Assembly: GCA_905250885.1 (NCBI GenBank)
Contig: CAJNOQ010000062.1
Span: forward strand, 1-64,000
Origin: Didymodactylos carnosus
Taxonomy: Eukaryota; Rotifera; Eurotatoria; Philodinida; Philodinidae
Direction of reading: 5' to 3'
Length of the DNA: 64,000 nucleotides
This document shows positions 21,329 to 33,700 of the stretch, piece by piece (positions within the stretch are counted from its first letter, which is position 1; every line of letters starts with the position of its first letter). The notes under the pieces are model-generated. The model was not told the DNA's origin. It saw only the letters and a program-made list of their open reading frames with translations, and ran no database searches. The position numbers were made by a program, and so were the translations under genes.

Positions 21329-24300
21329 TTACAAAACACCGCGCGGTTTTTTTGCTTTCTGTGATGAAGATGTTGACTGTGTTTTTGTTGTTGTTGAGTT
21401 CTCATGCCAATCGGCTAAAATAGAGAAAAGAATTTGTTGAAAAATTTCTTTTTTGTACTAAAATGTAACCATTATTTTCTTCTATTCATAGCATAAATTT
21501 GATGTATTGGTTATTAATGATTGCGGAAATGCAACTAGTTTATGATGGTCGATCATTATTTCTACAGTCCAATATCTTGTTTAGACAAAAAAGACTTATA
21601 AACCAGCCTTGAAACATGACTTTAATTTCAGACTTACACCAAATACTCTTGGATATTCGTAGATTATTCATCCAAAGTTTAAAGGTTAACTATTATATGA
21701 TTCCGGAGATCCATTGAGAATGACCAGGCGCTAATGAATAGACGTAGAGAGACGAGCTTGAGGAACTAAATGTCATCCTTTCTATCATATCTTTTGCATT
21801 CAATGTACGTCATAATTAAGCTAAAACATAATCATGGGAACATGTGGAGACAAAAAAAAGTAGATGAAATATTGTCAGAAACTTTTAGTACTCTTTACCC
21901 CCTTTCTAGCAGAAATACTATAACTCTTTGTAAAAGTGACTGCTACACGTCAATTTTCAGGATTTGTAGAAAAAAATGTCTCTGTTATCTACACATATGT
22001 TTCTCTTTTGCAGAAAAATAAAGTATAAGTGTCAATGATAATATCATTAAATGTTGTATTTTCAAGCTTTGTAACGTAAAACAATGTAATGTAGAAAAGA
22101 CATCCTTAGTTGCGTAAACTTGTTCAGAGATTCGCACTTATTGAGAACTATAGCCACATAAGTCATAAAGCGCAAAGCTGTCATGATTCTTGAGAGTGAG
22201 GGATATACTTTTACCGGGTATTGTAGGTATAATCGTCTAGGCAATATCTCTTATTTTCACAATGAATTTACTCTTTTTTATCATAAAGATAATTTTTATA
22301 TATATACACATTAATCCTACGATTTTTATTCAAGTGTCTTTCTATTTCCGTCATACATAATCCTGTTATTCGATCTTTTACATGCACACAGTGTATTAAA
22401 CACTAGCAGAAATCAAACAGATAATCAACTGTAAAGAATTTTCATCTCTAAGTTAAGAAACAAGGCGTTCGCTTATCTACTAACAATTGATTACCTGTTG
22501 TTTGTTTTCCATCATTCTTTGTTGGTTTCATTTTTACATCCTTGTTTGAGAGAAGAAAAAACGACTATTTTATATGCTATTTACTTTTATTATCCAATAG
22601 ACTACTTACTTTATCAGTAGCAATATCAGTAGATTCAACTGCACTATGTTCCATATCATCTTCATCCTCTATCAGATCATGGTTTACAATTTCGTCGGAT
22701 TCAACTTCATCTTCTAAAGTAAGATTCATTATTTTTCGATTACAACCACAGTTTTTTAAGTAACGTATAGAGCTTACTAACTATCAAAACTGATTATAAA
22801 CTTAAGAAAAGGTGTCGTCTGCATTTAGTAAGATAGTCTTATACACTCAAATCAATAAATATTTATGCTCATTTTTTTCACAAAAGATCCATGAACTACG
22901 ATATCGGTAGCTAAAACACATTTTACACTTTTGTTTACCTTTATCTTCCTCTTCCTCTTCCTCTTCTTCTTCATCATCGGACTGTTCGCCACTTTCCTCT
23001 TCTCCATTTTCTCCAACTATTTCTGTTCGTTTCAAAGATGGCTGAGTTTCATCTTCACCTGTGCCATTATCCAATGTATCTGAATCAACGTCCCCGCGCA
23101 AATCATCTAAATCGTCCATATCTGCATCATGTGCTTGTTTTTGTTGATTTCTCTTATCAGCGGTTGTTGTTTGTAATGAATGAGGTAAAATCTTTTTTAC
23201 ATGAATTTTAAATTCTTCCTAGAAATAAACAGAACCAATTTGTATATTCCAGACTGTCTTTTCTAAATACTAAAAAAGACAAAACAGCAGTTATCAATGC
23301 ATGGTTCTATTCCTCAACAACTTAAGCTCATAAATTATCTATTTAGTTTCTTACAAAACTACAGAACTGGTATTTGATTGGTGTAACTATACATAAACGT
23401 TGCTTACTTCAACATATTCTGGCCAATCTCCAATATCATGCACATTAAATGGTTTATTATTCGATGCTGTTGTATGTGTTTTTTGTGATTTCCACCAATC
23501 ATCATTTGCCGTATAGAGATCTGTTGAAACAGGAAGTATTTGACAAATTTCAATTGGTTCTTGAAGTCTTTGCTGTTGAAACTGTGAATTTGATGCCATT
23601 GTTGATGAATTTGTTTCTGATTTCGTGGTATCTCTTTGCCAATTTTTATTACCAAAACTGTTATTTGTATTATTCACATTATGAATTGGACTTGTTTTTG
23701 AGTTCATATCATTATTTAATTTTAGAGGAATTTTACTTCCTGAACCTTTTTTCTGTTGTTCAGTTGATTGATCACTTTTTGTTTTGCGATTACGATTGCT
23801 TACCTACAATAATAATATCACACGAGTAAACAAATGACGTTAAATAAAAGGTAATCAGTTTACCTGTTTACTAGCACCCTGTGTTAACCATTGACCGTCA
23901 TCTTCATGATCACCAGTATCATTATGACCTTCAACACCCTCAACGTATGCTGTACGTTTTTCCTTCTTTGGTTTTGTTTCGGTTTGTTGTTGTTCTCGAA
24001 TAGGTTGCACTTCTTTTGATTTTGATTCGACTTGTTTCGCAGCAACCGGTTGTTGTTTTTTATTACTGTCTACATTTTTATTTGCTTGAACATCTGATTT
24101 TGTTGACGTCTTTTCTCGATTTTGTTGCTGTTCTTAAAAAAAACAATAGATTTTAAAAATTAATTTTTTATAATCTACATGACACTTACCTTTGCCTATA
24201 TTTTTATTTTTTTCAGGTATTGATGAAACTGTTGGCGATTTCGTCTTATTCTTAGCTCCTTTTGTCACAAATAAATCATCATCGTTCTCATCGTTCTCAT

Positions 24301-24999
24301 TTTCTTCATATTGTTGATGTTTTGACGAATGTTCTTTACTCGGCTTTTCTAATAGAGACTGTTTATTACTAACAGTTTCTTTACCTGTTGTACGCTTTTC
24401 ACTACTTTGTTTTTGTTGTTGACTATCATTTTTTACTACTTGTTGCTGTTTTTTATCATCAACTTTATTTTTCGAAGAAGATTGTTGCTTTGATTGATTT
24501 GTTGTAGCAACATCCCTTGACGTTGAAGATTTTGATGTCTAAAAGAACAGAGCCATAAGATAAAAGAGATACTTGTCATCTTCATTTTAAAGAACATTCA
24601 AAAACACATATTATTTCTTGTTTTTGGTATACTTACATTTTGTTGTTGTTTTTGAATCGGTGAACCTTTTTTTGTTTTTGATTTTTGTGCTGGTTCATCC
24701 TCTTCCGCATCACTATCAGTTGATTCTATTACTTTTTGTTTAGGCACAGATTTCTTATTTACTGTTTTCTCAGATTGTTGTTTTTTATTACTCGTTTTTT
24801 CTTTTGTTTCATTGTCGTTTAATTTCGTTTTTTGATGTTTTGAATCAGACTTCTTTGATGGTGACGAAGATTTTAGTGATGGAGATGACGGGAAAAATGT
24901 TTTAAAACCAATTAAATAAATAAGAACTAAACCAAATATAGCTGAACCGACGATGGCTATGATTGGCAATGGTAGTAAAACAGCTGTATCAAACAACAT
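21329..24999 (-). CDS. Single-pass membrane protein with long Lys/Gln/Ser-rich disordered tail (LYRIC/p180-like layout)
   Basis: Eight exons on the minus strand (24637-24999, 24190-24538, 23864-24132, 23408-23803, 22939-23218, 22610-22713, 22495-22540, 21329-21414) join in phase to 630 codons. Residues ~8-33 (PLPIIAIVGSAIFGLVLIYL) form one membrane segment just after a short N-terminus. The rest is charged and disordered: K/Q/S-rich to ~330, then NDDWWKSQK, DIGDWPEYVEEEFKIHVKK, and an acidic run of about ten Glu. The C-terminus is basic (KAKKPRGVL). A short lumenal N-terminus, one membrane helix, a Lys-rich cytosolic region and isolated Trp motifs resemble metadherin/LYRIC or ribosome-binding p180/kinectin proteins of the ER; the family is not proven. 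The last intron is ~1.1 kb, far longer than the others, and the last exon has an inverted copy at 17670-17755. Confidence 0.75.
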
Positions 25000-26939
25000 C
25001 TAAAGAGAAAAAACGGAAGTAATAACAACTGCTAAGATATGCATAACATGATAGGATGTTGAGTAGATTAAAAAAGGTCGACGTTTAGAGAGAAATACTC
25101 TTTTTAACAATTCGGCATTAAATAAATGAATTCAGCAGCAAATGTGAAAAGATCAAACTGTTTTTATAAATGACACCTTTTTAATGCTACAATTGAGGAA
25201 ATCGTACGTTTTGCATGGAGTATATAATTACGGACATATAATTCACAATACTTCACGATCAGTGCGCAGAGATTTTTGTCTATTTATCGTCACAGTTAGA
25301 TGCACCTAACACAACTTCTTTTCCTTTACAATATACAAATTTAGACAGTAAATCATTGTAAACCTGTCCAGGTAAAAACACATCAGAATCTTTGTCCTAG
25401 TAAACGAAAGACTTCTCAAACTACACTTATCCGATCTACTTCTTACCAAAAAGATAACGGTCAAGTATTAAAGAAAATAGATAAATGTTATTTAATAAAA
25501 ATGATTATTTAAAGTAAAAACTGGTACGAGAATGTTCATCATGTTAGCTACTACATCAATATAACCGTGTTGTAGAAGAATAGAAACGATTTACATTCGA
25601 CAGTAAATCGAAGTCAGTCAAAAAAGGCACATCCTTTAAAACTTCAAAATACAAGAACAAAATTACTTTTATTTATCGAATTTCATAAGCATTAAAACGA
25701 TTCCAAATAGTTCAACTAAAAACGTTGTTGTTCTCTCAGTATGAGACCGTATCGGAAAAGATCGTTCAAAATATCATATCCTCTATACTAGATAGATATT
25801 ATAAATAAATATAAATATGATGTAGCAGTATTATATATATATACACATATAGAATCTTAATGATGACGCTGTATTTCGATACTGATACCGTCTCGTAGAT
25901 GGATAATAGTTATTACCAATCCCATACAAGTTGAAAAATGTCTTCGTGTAAGTTCTAACTTCAAGAAGCAAAAGCCACTTCAAATCACCTTGTTTAGAGC
26001 AAGGTTTTCAGCAAGCTTTGGTTTTTAACGAGCTATTTTGGATAGAGGGCACTTGTCGAGAATAGTATTCTACGTCACCCGTAGCTAGAAGTTTTCAGCT
26101 CTCTCAGGAATTTCTAACAGATGTTTGTAGATTCGAGTATACTTCTTCTTCTTGGAGTGTCGCTAGCCTACTGCGAACGTTAAAAAGTTCTGAATGCTCT
26201 GGAGAGTTTCAGAAAGAGGCACTATCCTGATGAACCGTACTTTTTGTAAAACTATTAGAATCGGCTCTACCTTAATCTTTCAAGTCGATGGATCGAAACA
26301 TCGAATATTAACTGGTTCCTTCCATGGCTAATGAATAATTATTTGATGTGATGATGTTTCAATGTTATTCCAAATCGCAGTTCTTCCTTTTATTCTATTG
26401 TGCTAAACGATCTGCCTGAATAAGAAGGATGGAAAAAATAGATTCTTTGTGATTTTTTCAGCTTTGTTGTTTTCGTTTTTACCGTTACACTTTATTTTTT
26501 AAGTCGAACGATGCATCTACCTGCCTTTTCATGGGGACTTTCTCTTTGCACCACTGATCAGCTGTTTTCTTATAAGAACGTACTTCTTTGTTGAGTTACA
26601 TTCGCGTTCATATCTCATGTCATTTCGGGTTGACTTCTTTGATTCGCATATAAAAGTTTTTAAAATGAAGTGGATATTCAAAATGTGCAAAAAACCAAAT
26701 TAGAATCAGGTAATATATGAGCGTGTCTTTAGAGTACACTACTTTGCTTCGTAAAAGGCGTTTTAAAGAAATCATTCTTGTTCTCGTTGGAACGGTTTTG
26801 GTTATTTACTGTTGTTTGCCCATTTAGTCAAAGATCTGTGTAGGAGGGATCAAATAAAGTAAGTTGTGACCTATTTTAGATATTGACAGCTTTCATATAC
26901 AACGATCAAGAAAAAGTTTATTATTCATTGTCACTGTGA
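25000..26939. other. Divergent intergenic region between the LYRIC-like gene and ADAM10
   Basis: Contains the start regions of two divergently transcribed genes. Apart from a possible decayed minus-strand exon (25280-25396) no gene is supported. A TA microsatellite lies near 25832-25845. Confidence 0.5.
25280..25396 (-). pseudogene. Coding-like terminal exon, probably a gene remnant
   Basis: On the minus strand an AG acceptor is followed by 38 open codons (starting DKDSDVFLPGQVYNDLLSK, ending ASNCDDK) and a stop. A possible ~50-bp intron with a GGTAAGAAG donor lies just upstream, and further coding-like pieces (VLKDVPFLTDFDLL, HGYIDVVANMMNIL) occur to about 25650 in mixed frames. No complete frame can be assembled, so this is probably a decayed gene. 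Family not recognised. Confidence 0.35.
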
Positions 26940-29900
26940 ATGAATTATTTCGTGCAGTTGACATTTTTACTGTTATATTTGTCAATACCTAAATGTAAGT
27001 AACTCATCGAGTTTATGGACTTAGAAATAATTAAAAGTTGATTTTGTTTCTAGTATGTGCAATTGATCTTGTTGAAAATGGTATTAAATTCTATGATGTA
27101 ATTAAAAATGTTCATGATGATACAAAACAACATCAGCGTTCGAAACGTTCTGCCAATGAATATAAATTTAAGCCAGAACGTATTTTAACCTTAGAATTAT
27201 TTGACAAGTATGGTTTTAAATAACAATCGAATGTTAAATATACTATTCTTCTATTTTAGAAATATCACTCTTATTCTTAAGCAAAATGATGAATTCTTAG
27301 CAACAAACACCATTCATCTGGGTGATGAGCATGTACCATTTGATTCATCGATACTCTACACAGGATACGTTGATGGTATGTTTCAGTCAAGCTGTTTAGT
27401 ATTGATTTCGATCGAAGCTATACAGTGTTTTTGAGTGAGTTAATAGATGATAAGTAATCCATTATTATAGGTATTTCTAAATAATTGAGTTTTTAGTAAG
27501 TAACACATATTATAGTTCTAATGATTTTGCTAGTGTTGCGGAATGTTTTCATAACAAGTTTTTTCTCATTTGCTATGTGTTGGTGCTGATGATTAACCCT
27601 TTTTACTCCTACTTTGCAAAAACATTACGCTGCATAATTCTCGTTTGTAAAGCTAAAATGTCTGCTTTTCTGCAACATAATGCTTCAAGCTTTATCTTAT
27701 TTATTTGTTTGAGAGAATACTGCGCAGATTAAACAAAATGTCATATACAGTCATAGAACGTTTTAGATAACACGAAAACAGACGGATTTCACAAGAAAAT
27801 TAACTGAATATATTTCTAAGAGGACTATTGGTTTTTGGATTTTATTTTTGAAAACCCCATGCAGTCAGATAGTTTATTTAACTTCCATTTAAGGTTATCC
27901 CACAACATCATATGTAACGGGTGGATTTTACTCATCTTGGTTTGATGGTTTAATCAAATATTCGAATGAAACTTATTACATTGAACCAAGTATAAAATAT
28001 TCAAAATCTATCCCTGGTGTATCAGTTATTTATAATGCATTAGATGTTATCAAACCCGATAAAAAAGCATTTCGATTTAAACGTTATGCCTCTAATGAAG
28101 AACAACAAAAAGATGAAAGTTCCTTCTTTTGTGGTTTAAATGACAAACGTAAACAGCAGATGAACAGAGAAGCACAACGATTGAAAACACATCAGACGGT
28201 AAGTAAATGAAATAGAGAGATTTAATGTTGAGTTTTATTGCAGAGTTTTGTTTTTCTTTGCAGAATGAAACAACATTGAACGACGATGATGATCAAAGTG
28301 ATAATGACTTTAAAAAACGTTATACAAGTCGAACAAAACGAGATTCTAATTCTGAGAAAACATGTTGCTATATTTATATACGTGTGGATCCTACACTATG
28401 GGATATTGTGTACAAAAATGAAGGTTTATATGTGAGTACTTATATTTTCTTTAGATAACCTATTTAAAACTATAATGTTTTGGTTTTTGTAGGATAAAGA
28501 GCCAACAATTCATGCTATCGTGACGTTTTTGTACCGTACTGTGACTGCGGCTAATGCACTTTATCGCACACTTAAGTTTGAATCAAATGGCGAAACATTA
28601 TATAGATTTACAATTCGTATTAAACGGATTCGAGTGAGTATGAAAAAAATACTATCTTCATCGTTCATGTTCAAAGAGTAGCATAACTATTTTACTGTCA
28701 TTGTTTGTGTCATATTTTAGATTCTTACTCCAACTGATTGTTCTTCTAAAAACTTGAGTATATCTGAAATGAATATTTGTCGCTCCTATTTGGATTCAAA
28801 CGTTCTTCTAACTTGGCATTCGGCTGAAGATTTTCATGAATATTGTTTGGCCTATATATTTGCTGCTCGAGATTTCGGTGATGGAACATTAGGATTAGCA
28901 TGGATGGGCAGCGTAGCATCAAGTACGTTCCTTTTTCCTATATTATTTTCATATAACTATTCGCTAAATTCTTGTTTTGTTTTGTAGACAGTCGCGGTGG
29001 TATTTGTGAACAACCAGCTCGAGACATTTACGAAGGCGAAAGAGTACTGAAAACACTCAACACGGGAATGGTGACAATAATTAATCATAACACAAGGACA
29101 TCATCACTAATGACAGAATTAACGTTTGCTCATGAAGTGGGCCACAATTTGGGTGCAGAGGTAGACCTTTTCACATCTCTATTACACTCACAGGCATATA
29201 AATGACTCTACATTAATGTGCGACCTTACCGAAAATCATTGTAATGACTTTTACGTTCTTAATACTACGACAAATTACGCACTTAGGATTTGTCCAAGGA
29301 GAGCGTTTGTACGGCAAAAAAATATTTTTCGTTTCTAGCTAGTTTTCTTCCTGGACACTGCTTTAGATTTTTCTCAGTTAAGAAGCACCGAATCTGGTGT
29401 ATTCTTCCTGACGGCAATATCCGTGCCATACTTCAAAACTTGATTTTTCCTGCCTATAAATTGTTTTTTCTTGCAGCATGATGACGATAAATGTGGTGGG
29501 GACTCAAATCATGGTCATTATATCATGTATCGACGAGCGACAACAGGTCTTGAAGATAACAACAATAAATTTTCAAACTGTAGTATGGAAAAAATGAGTC
29601 CAGTAGTGATTGCTGTTAAAATTGGAAAAGAGAAAAAAAATTGTTTAACTGGTACGTAAAAACGATGATGTGTCTCGAAAAATGTATTCTTCTAAATCAA
29701 TATTTTGTTCTAGAATGTACCCAGGTCGGCTACTGTGGAAATCGAAATGTTGAAGATGATGAAGAATGTGATTGTGGCTTCACCGACGAGTGTACAGATA
29801 AATGTTGTTATCCCGCTGGTGGTCCAAATGCAAAACTAGGATGCAAATTAAGATCAGGCTCTCTTTGCAGGTGACAAAGAATGATAGTTAAACACTCGAG

Positions 29901-31530
29901 AATTAAATAACAAGAAAACTTTTCTTTTAGTCCTTCAAAGGGTCCTTGTTGTTCAGATGATTGTACATTCCAACCTGAGTCACATGTATGCCACAAAGAT
30001 ACGACAAATGAAGAATGCATTGGAAATGTTAAATGCGAGTAAGTTTTTCGCTAAAAATGAGATGAGAAAAAAATCGGTAAATATGTTGGCTTTTTCTAGT
30101 GGTGTGCGTGCAACTTGTCCGATGAATGACACGAAATTTTTCAAACCAACAAATACACCATGTAATCAAAACACAGCATTATGTGATAAAGGGGTAGGTA
30201 CTCATAGTTTTATTGATACGTTAATTTTGTCCACACTTTAGTACGGATACGTTGCATTAGCCTTGCGTGATGTTTCCAATTTCCTAGTGAAGTATTGACC
30301 GTTAGTTTTACACAAGCCATATATATTAAAAATGAGAAAAGTAGTATATTGAAAATTAAAATCATGTATTTTTCTGTGAAAGTTCTTCAAATGAATTAAA
30401 CGTTTTTGCTCTTCGCTTGCAATTGTTATCTGCGTTTGAAATAGAAATTACTCTTTCTTCAAGATACTTCGACCTTTTTCAAAACTCTTATATGATATTT
30501 TTTAGGAATGTACAAAATCGATCTGCACATTAATTAATCGAACAGAGTGCACTCTTACAATTCCAAATGTTGCTGAACCTCTTCGACAACGTGGTGTCGA
30601 TCGCGAATATTTATGTCATATTGGATGTCTTGACGGTAAAAAAAATAGGCAATGTTTCTGTAGATATTCTAGTTGACAAGTTGTTCTATTTTTTTAGCAC
30701 GAACAAACACATGCGTTGATACGTTAACACTTGGTATGCGCAATAATGCGATAAAAGGCGGTTTAGGATATAAACATCGACCAGGTTTGTGATAAGAAAC
30801 GTTACACAACGAATTACTTTTCTATCATGTTTTACTTTAGGTCATGCATGTGCTGGGACCACTGGCTATTGTGATGTATTTGGAAAATGTCGAGCTGTTG
30901 ATGCCGAAGGACCACTGACTCGACTGAAAAATATGTTATTAAACGAAGAGAATATTAGAACATTTACACAATTAGTTAGGGTAAAAATAGTCTAGTTTTC
31001 TAAAAAGAACTATTCGTTTGTTGGAGATAATAATAATAAGAAGAGTTTTTATCCATGAAGGAATTGAATATGGTCGAACTCGGAGCATATATTACCAAGA
31101 AGATTTTATTAGTTTTTACAGGCTTTATTAATTTTCTTGTTGTAACATCATTTGTAATTATTCTAGGAATACTGGTGGGCATTTTCCCTTGGACTATTAG
31201 GTGTTTTATTATTGATGGGTATATTTGTTAAAATCTGTAGTGTACATACACCCTCTTCAAATCCCAGACGAAAACCAGCCAGATCATTGTCAATTAAAAG
31301 GGTAAATGAGAAAATCAAATAGACACCATTTGAAACTTTATCTTAGTTTTTTATCTTCTTTTATTTAGACTCGTGTTCGCACAAATGCTTTTATAACTCC
31401 TCCACCATTGACAGCGTCAAATGGTGAACATTTGAATCTACAACAATCTCAACTATTTGTCAGACAAACATCGTCAGAAAATAATCCTAATCGTTTAAAT
31501 AATCAGATAACTAATACTGCACGTTTGTAA
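26940..31530 (+). CDS. ADAM10: ADAM10 (Kuzbanian-type) membrane metalloprotease
   Basis: Sheddase that cleaves Notch and other membrane proteins at the cell surface. Seventeen exons join in phase to 833 codons: 26940-26994, 27054-27207, 27260-27375, 27894-28198, 28264-28431, 28493-28633, 28721-28922, 28988-29160, 29477-29651, 29714-29870, 29931-30038, 30100-30193, 30506-30635, 30698-30784, 30841-30980, 31167-31301, 31369-31530. In order: signal peptide; QHQRSKR site; FFCGL (likely cysteine switch); furin-type SRTKR; catalytic domain with zinc site HEVGHNLGAEHD (from ~429, split by an intron) and Met-turn YIMYRRAT; disintegrin-like domain (ECDCGFTDEC); Cys-rich region; membrane helix ~737-758; tail with KICSVHTPSSNPRRKP, almost identical to animal ADAM10. 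All key residues are present. Confidence 0.95.
27376..27893 (+). other. ADAM10 intron 3 with a possible solo piggyBac-like end
   Basis: This 518-bp intron is much longer than the typical ~55 bp. At 27593 it contains TTAACCCTTTTTACTCCTAC, which resembles the TTAA plus CCCTTT end of the complete element at 9080-9972. No matching opposite end is visible inside the intron. Confidence 0.3.
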
Positions 31531-33557
31531 TTTTATGTTTTCTTTTGAAAATATTTCAATGATTTTATTTGTCTGTATTTTTGCTTCTGAACAGTATATT
31601 GCGTTGATATCTTTTTGTTTTTTCATTACCGTTCAGTCGATTTTTTTTTTGTATTGCTCAATTGAGAAGCGCGAAGAAGATAAAAACATGCCTTCTCCCT
31701 ATTGCTATTGGCTACGACCAAAACTTGTTTACAATTTTTTTTTGTTTAGAATTAGTCTTTGTGACAGTACGAGATAAAATGTCAGTTAATTAAATTAGTT
31801 TAGTTTGATTCTTGCCACTTACATTCCTTAAGTGACAACTTTCATCTTTGTACGGTCAGATATGTCTATATAGACGCGATTTAAAAATATAATTTTGAGA
31901 AGCATATCTTTCATTTTTCTTTCTTTTTTTTGTTTTACCGTCCAGCAATCTATTCGTTTTTCACCCTGAAACGGTATTTGTTTCTTATCCTCTTTCAATT
32001 AGTCAGCCATCATTTTTATGTACGAACGTTGTTTCTTTAAAAAGATCGAGTTGAATAGAGAAAAGTGATAGAAAATGACGAGCCTGAATTCTTTTTTATT
32101 ATTACAATACAGACACGTTTTTTGTTGTTGTTTTTGTATAGCTCTTTCTTTTTTCTTCGTAGTTTTCTTTGTTGTTAAATATATTGAAATAATAATTAAT
32201 ACTCTTGTTATATCTTTTTCAATACAAACGAAATAAAACGATTTTTTTATACGAAAATACATAAATCCTTTTATTTAACAGTTGATTATAATAGAATACT
32301 ATCTGTTTGTCGTAAATGATAGACAAAATGTCTGCGCACACCAAAAGGTTGATAGGTTTTCCAGAAATCCATCGTAAGAGAATAGATTAGTTTAGAGTTG
32401 TTTTGGTGTTTTAAGTATTCAATCTACTCGTCTGATAATGTTCTATAGATCCCAAGCGGTTTGATTAGATTTTGAGTGAGATATGAGTATTTTACTCTTG
32501 TACAGTTCTAGCTCAATTTGTGTATTTTTCTCAAAACTCAATTTCACTAGGTTTACTCACCATTTTCTGAAAATAAAAAACGTTGTCACGAGATTCAGTA
32601 TGGTCGATAACCTATGTTTTCATTTACTTTAGAGGTTATCCGAGGTCACCTAATATCAGTCTTGGGGCTCCCAGCAAAACTGATACCACGCTCAGAACTA
32701 CAGAGACTGAACTTACTGATCAAAATATTGTACATAGCTCAGTTTGTAGAACATTCGACGAGTTTTAAAATGGTATATCACAAAACGTACATGTTTCTTT
32801 ACTAGTGTAAGAAATAATAAAAACTGAACGTGCGTCACATTTTTACCTAGTCGATTTACTTCTGGTCCATTTTCTAGGGACTGATTCCACCGACTTTGAA
32901 ATTCCGAATATGCCAGGTTGTAGCAACTTTCATGAGCTTCAAAATGGTGTATAATAGAAAAATATATGTTTTCTTGTTTGAGAGAGAAGGTGATCGCACA
33001 AGCGAGGACTACCTACTACATTGTATCCGTAGGATTATTCTACGCGTTCTCCCACTATCATAGCACTGTGATTAATTGTTATTTTACACACATTTCCTAG
33101 AGAATTTCACGGGCTATCCAATTATATGTTTATTTTGTCGTTTACATGAAAGAAACATGAGAAAAACATCTTTTACGTAATCTGTAGCTGATCTTTGAAG
33201 GATGACCTATTGGCGAGGAGTTTAGTCACCAAAAGCTGTAAGAAATTCCCGAGATCTGTTATAAAAGTAGATCAGGTTCGCTGAATTGTTTAAGATTATC
33301 AACAAAGATGCCAGAGAACGCTACACTTTCGTAGTTTCATGACATAAAAATATCATCCTCTGTTTTGGCTAACTTATTAACGCTATGAGGCTACAATTTA
33401 AAAAGATAAAACTTGGCGATCTTTAAAATTGATTGATTGATGTTTTGGATTTTCTATTTATTTTGTGCACATTTTAGAACGTTTTGGAATTTGATTGGTA
33501 AGTTGAAATGTTGAAAATTAGTAAAAACGAAACGAACTTTTTCTTTGTATCTAGATC
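31531..33557. other. Intergenic and 5' leader of the eL41 gene
   Basis: No protein gene seen from 31531 to about 33470. The early part is T-rich and probably ADAM10 3' untranslated sequence. Near 33475-33494 lies a probable non-coding first exon of the ribosomal gene, ending TTGATTG before GTAAGT, with an intron to 33554 just before the ATG. Confidence 0.45.
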
Positions 33558-33700
33558 ATGCGAGCAAAATGGAGAAAGAAACGGTAAATGAAACACATCT
33601 TCAATATTTCTTTTTTAACGGTAATTGATAGCGGAATTTTCCTTGTAGTATGCGAAGACTTAAACGTAAACGACGACGAATGCGTGAAAGATCAAAATAG
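33558..33700 (+). CDS. RPL41: 60S ribosomal protein eL41 (25 residues)
   Basis: Two tiny exons, 33558-33583 and 33649-33700, join within an Arg codon to 25 codons plus stop. The product begins MRAKWRKKR and ends MRERSK, the highly basic single helix of eL41 in the large ribosomal subunit. Length and sequence match the animal protein except for a few conservative changes. The intron is 65 bp, and a second intron lies in the 5' leader (donor near 33495, acceptor at 33554). It is too short for ordinary ORF calling. Confidence 0.95.

Noticed and set aside
22926-23010. Acidic run in the LYRIC-like gene as a possible non-coding CTT microsatellite
   Set aside because: The exon keeps phase with both neighbours and the run is continuous Glu, so it is coding.
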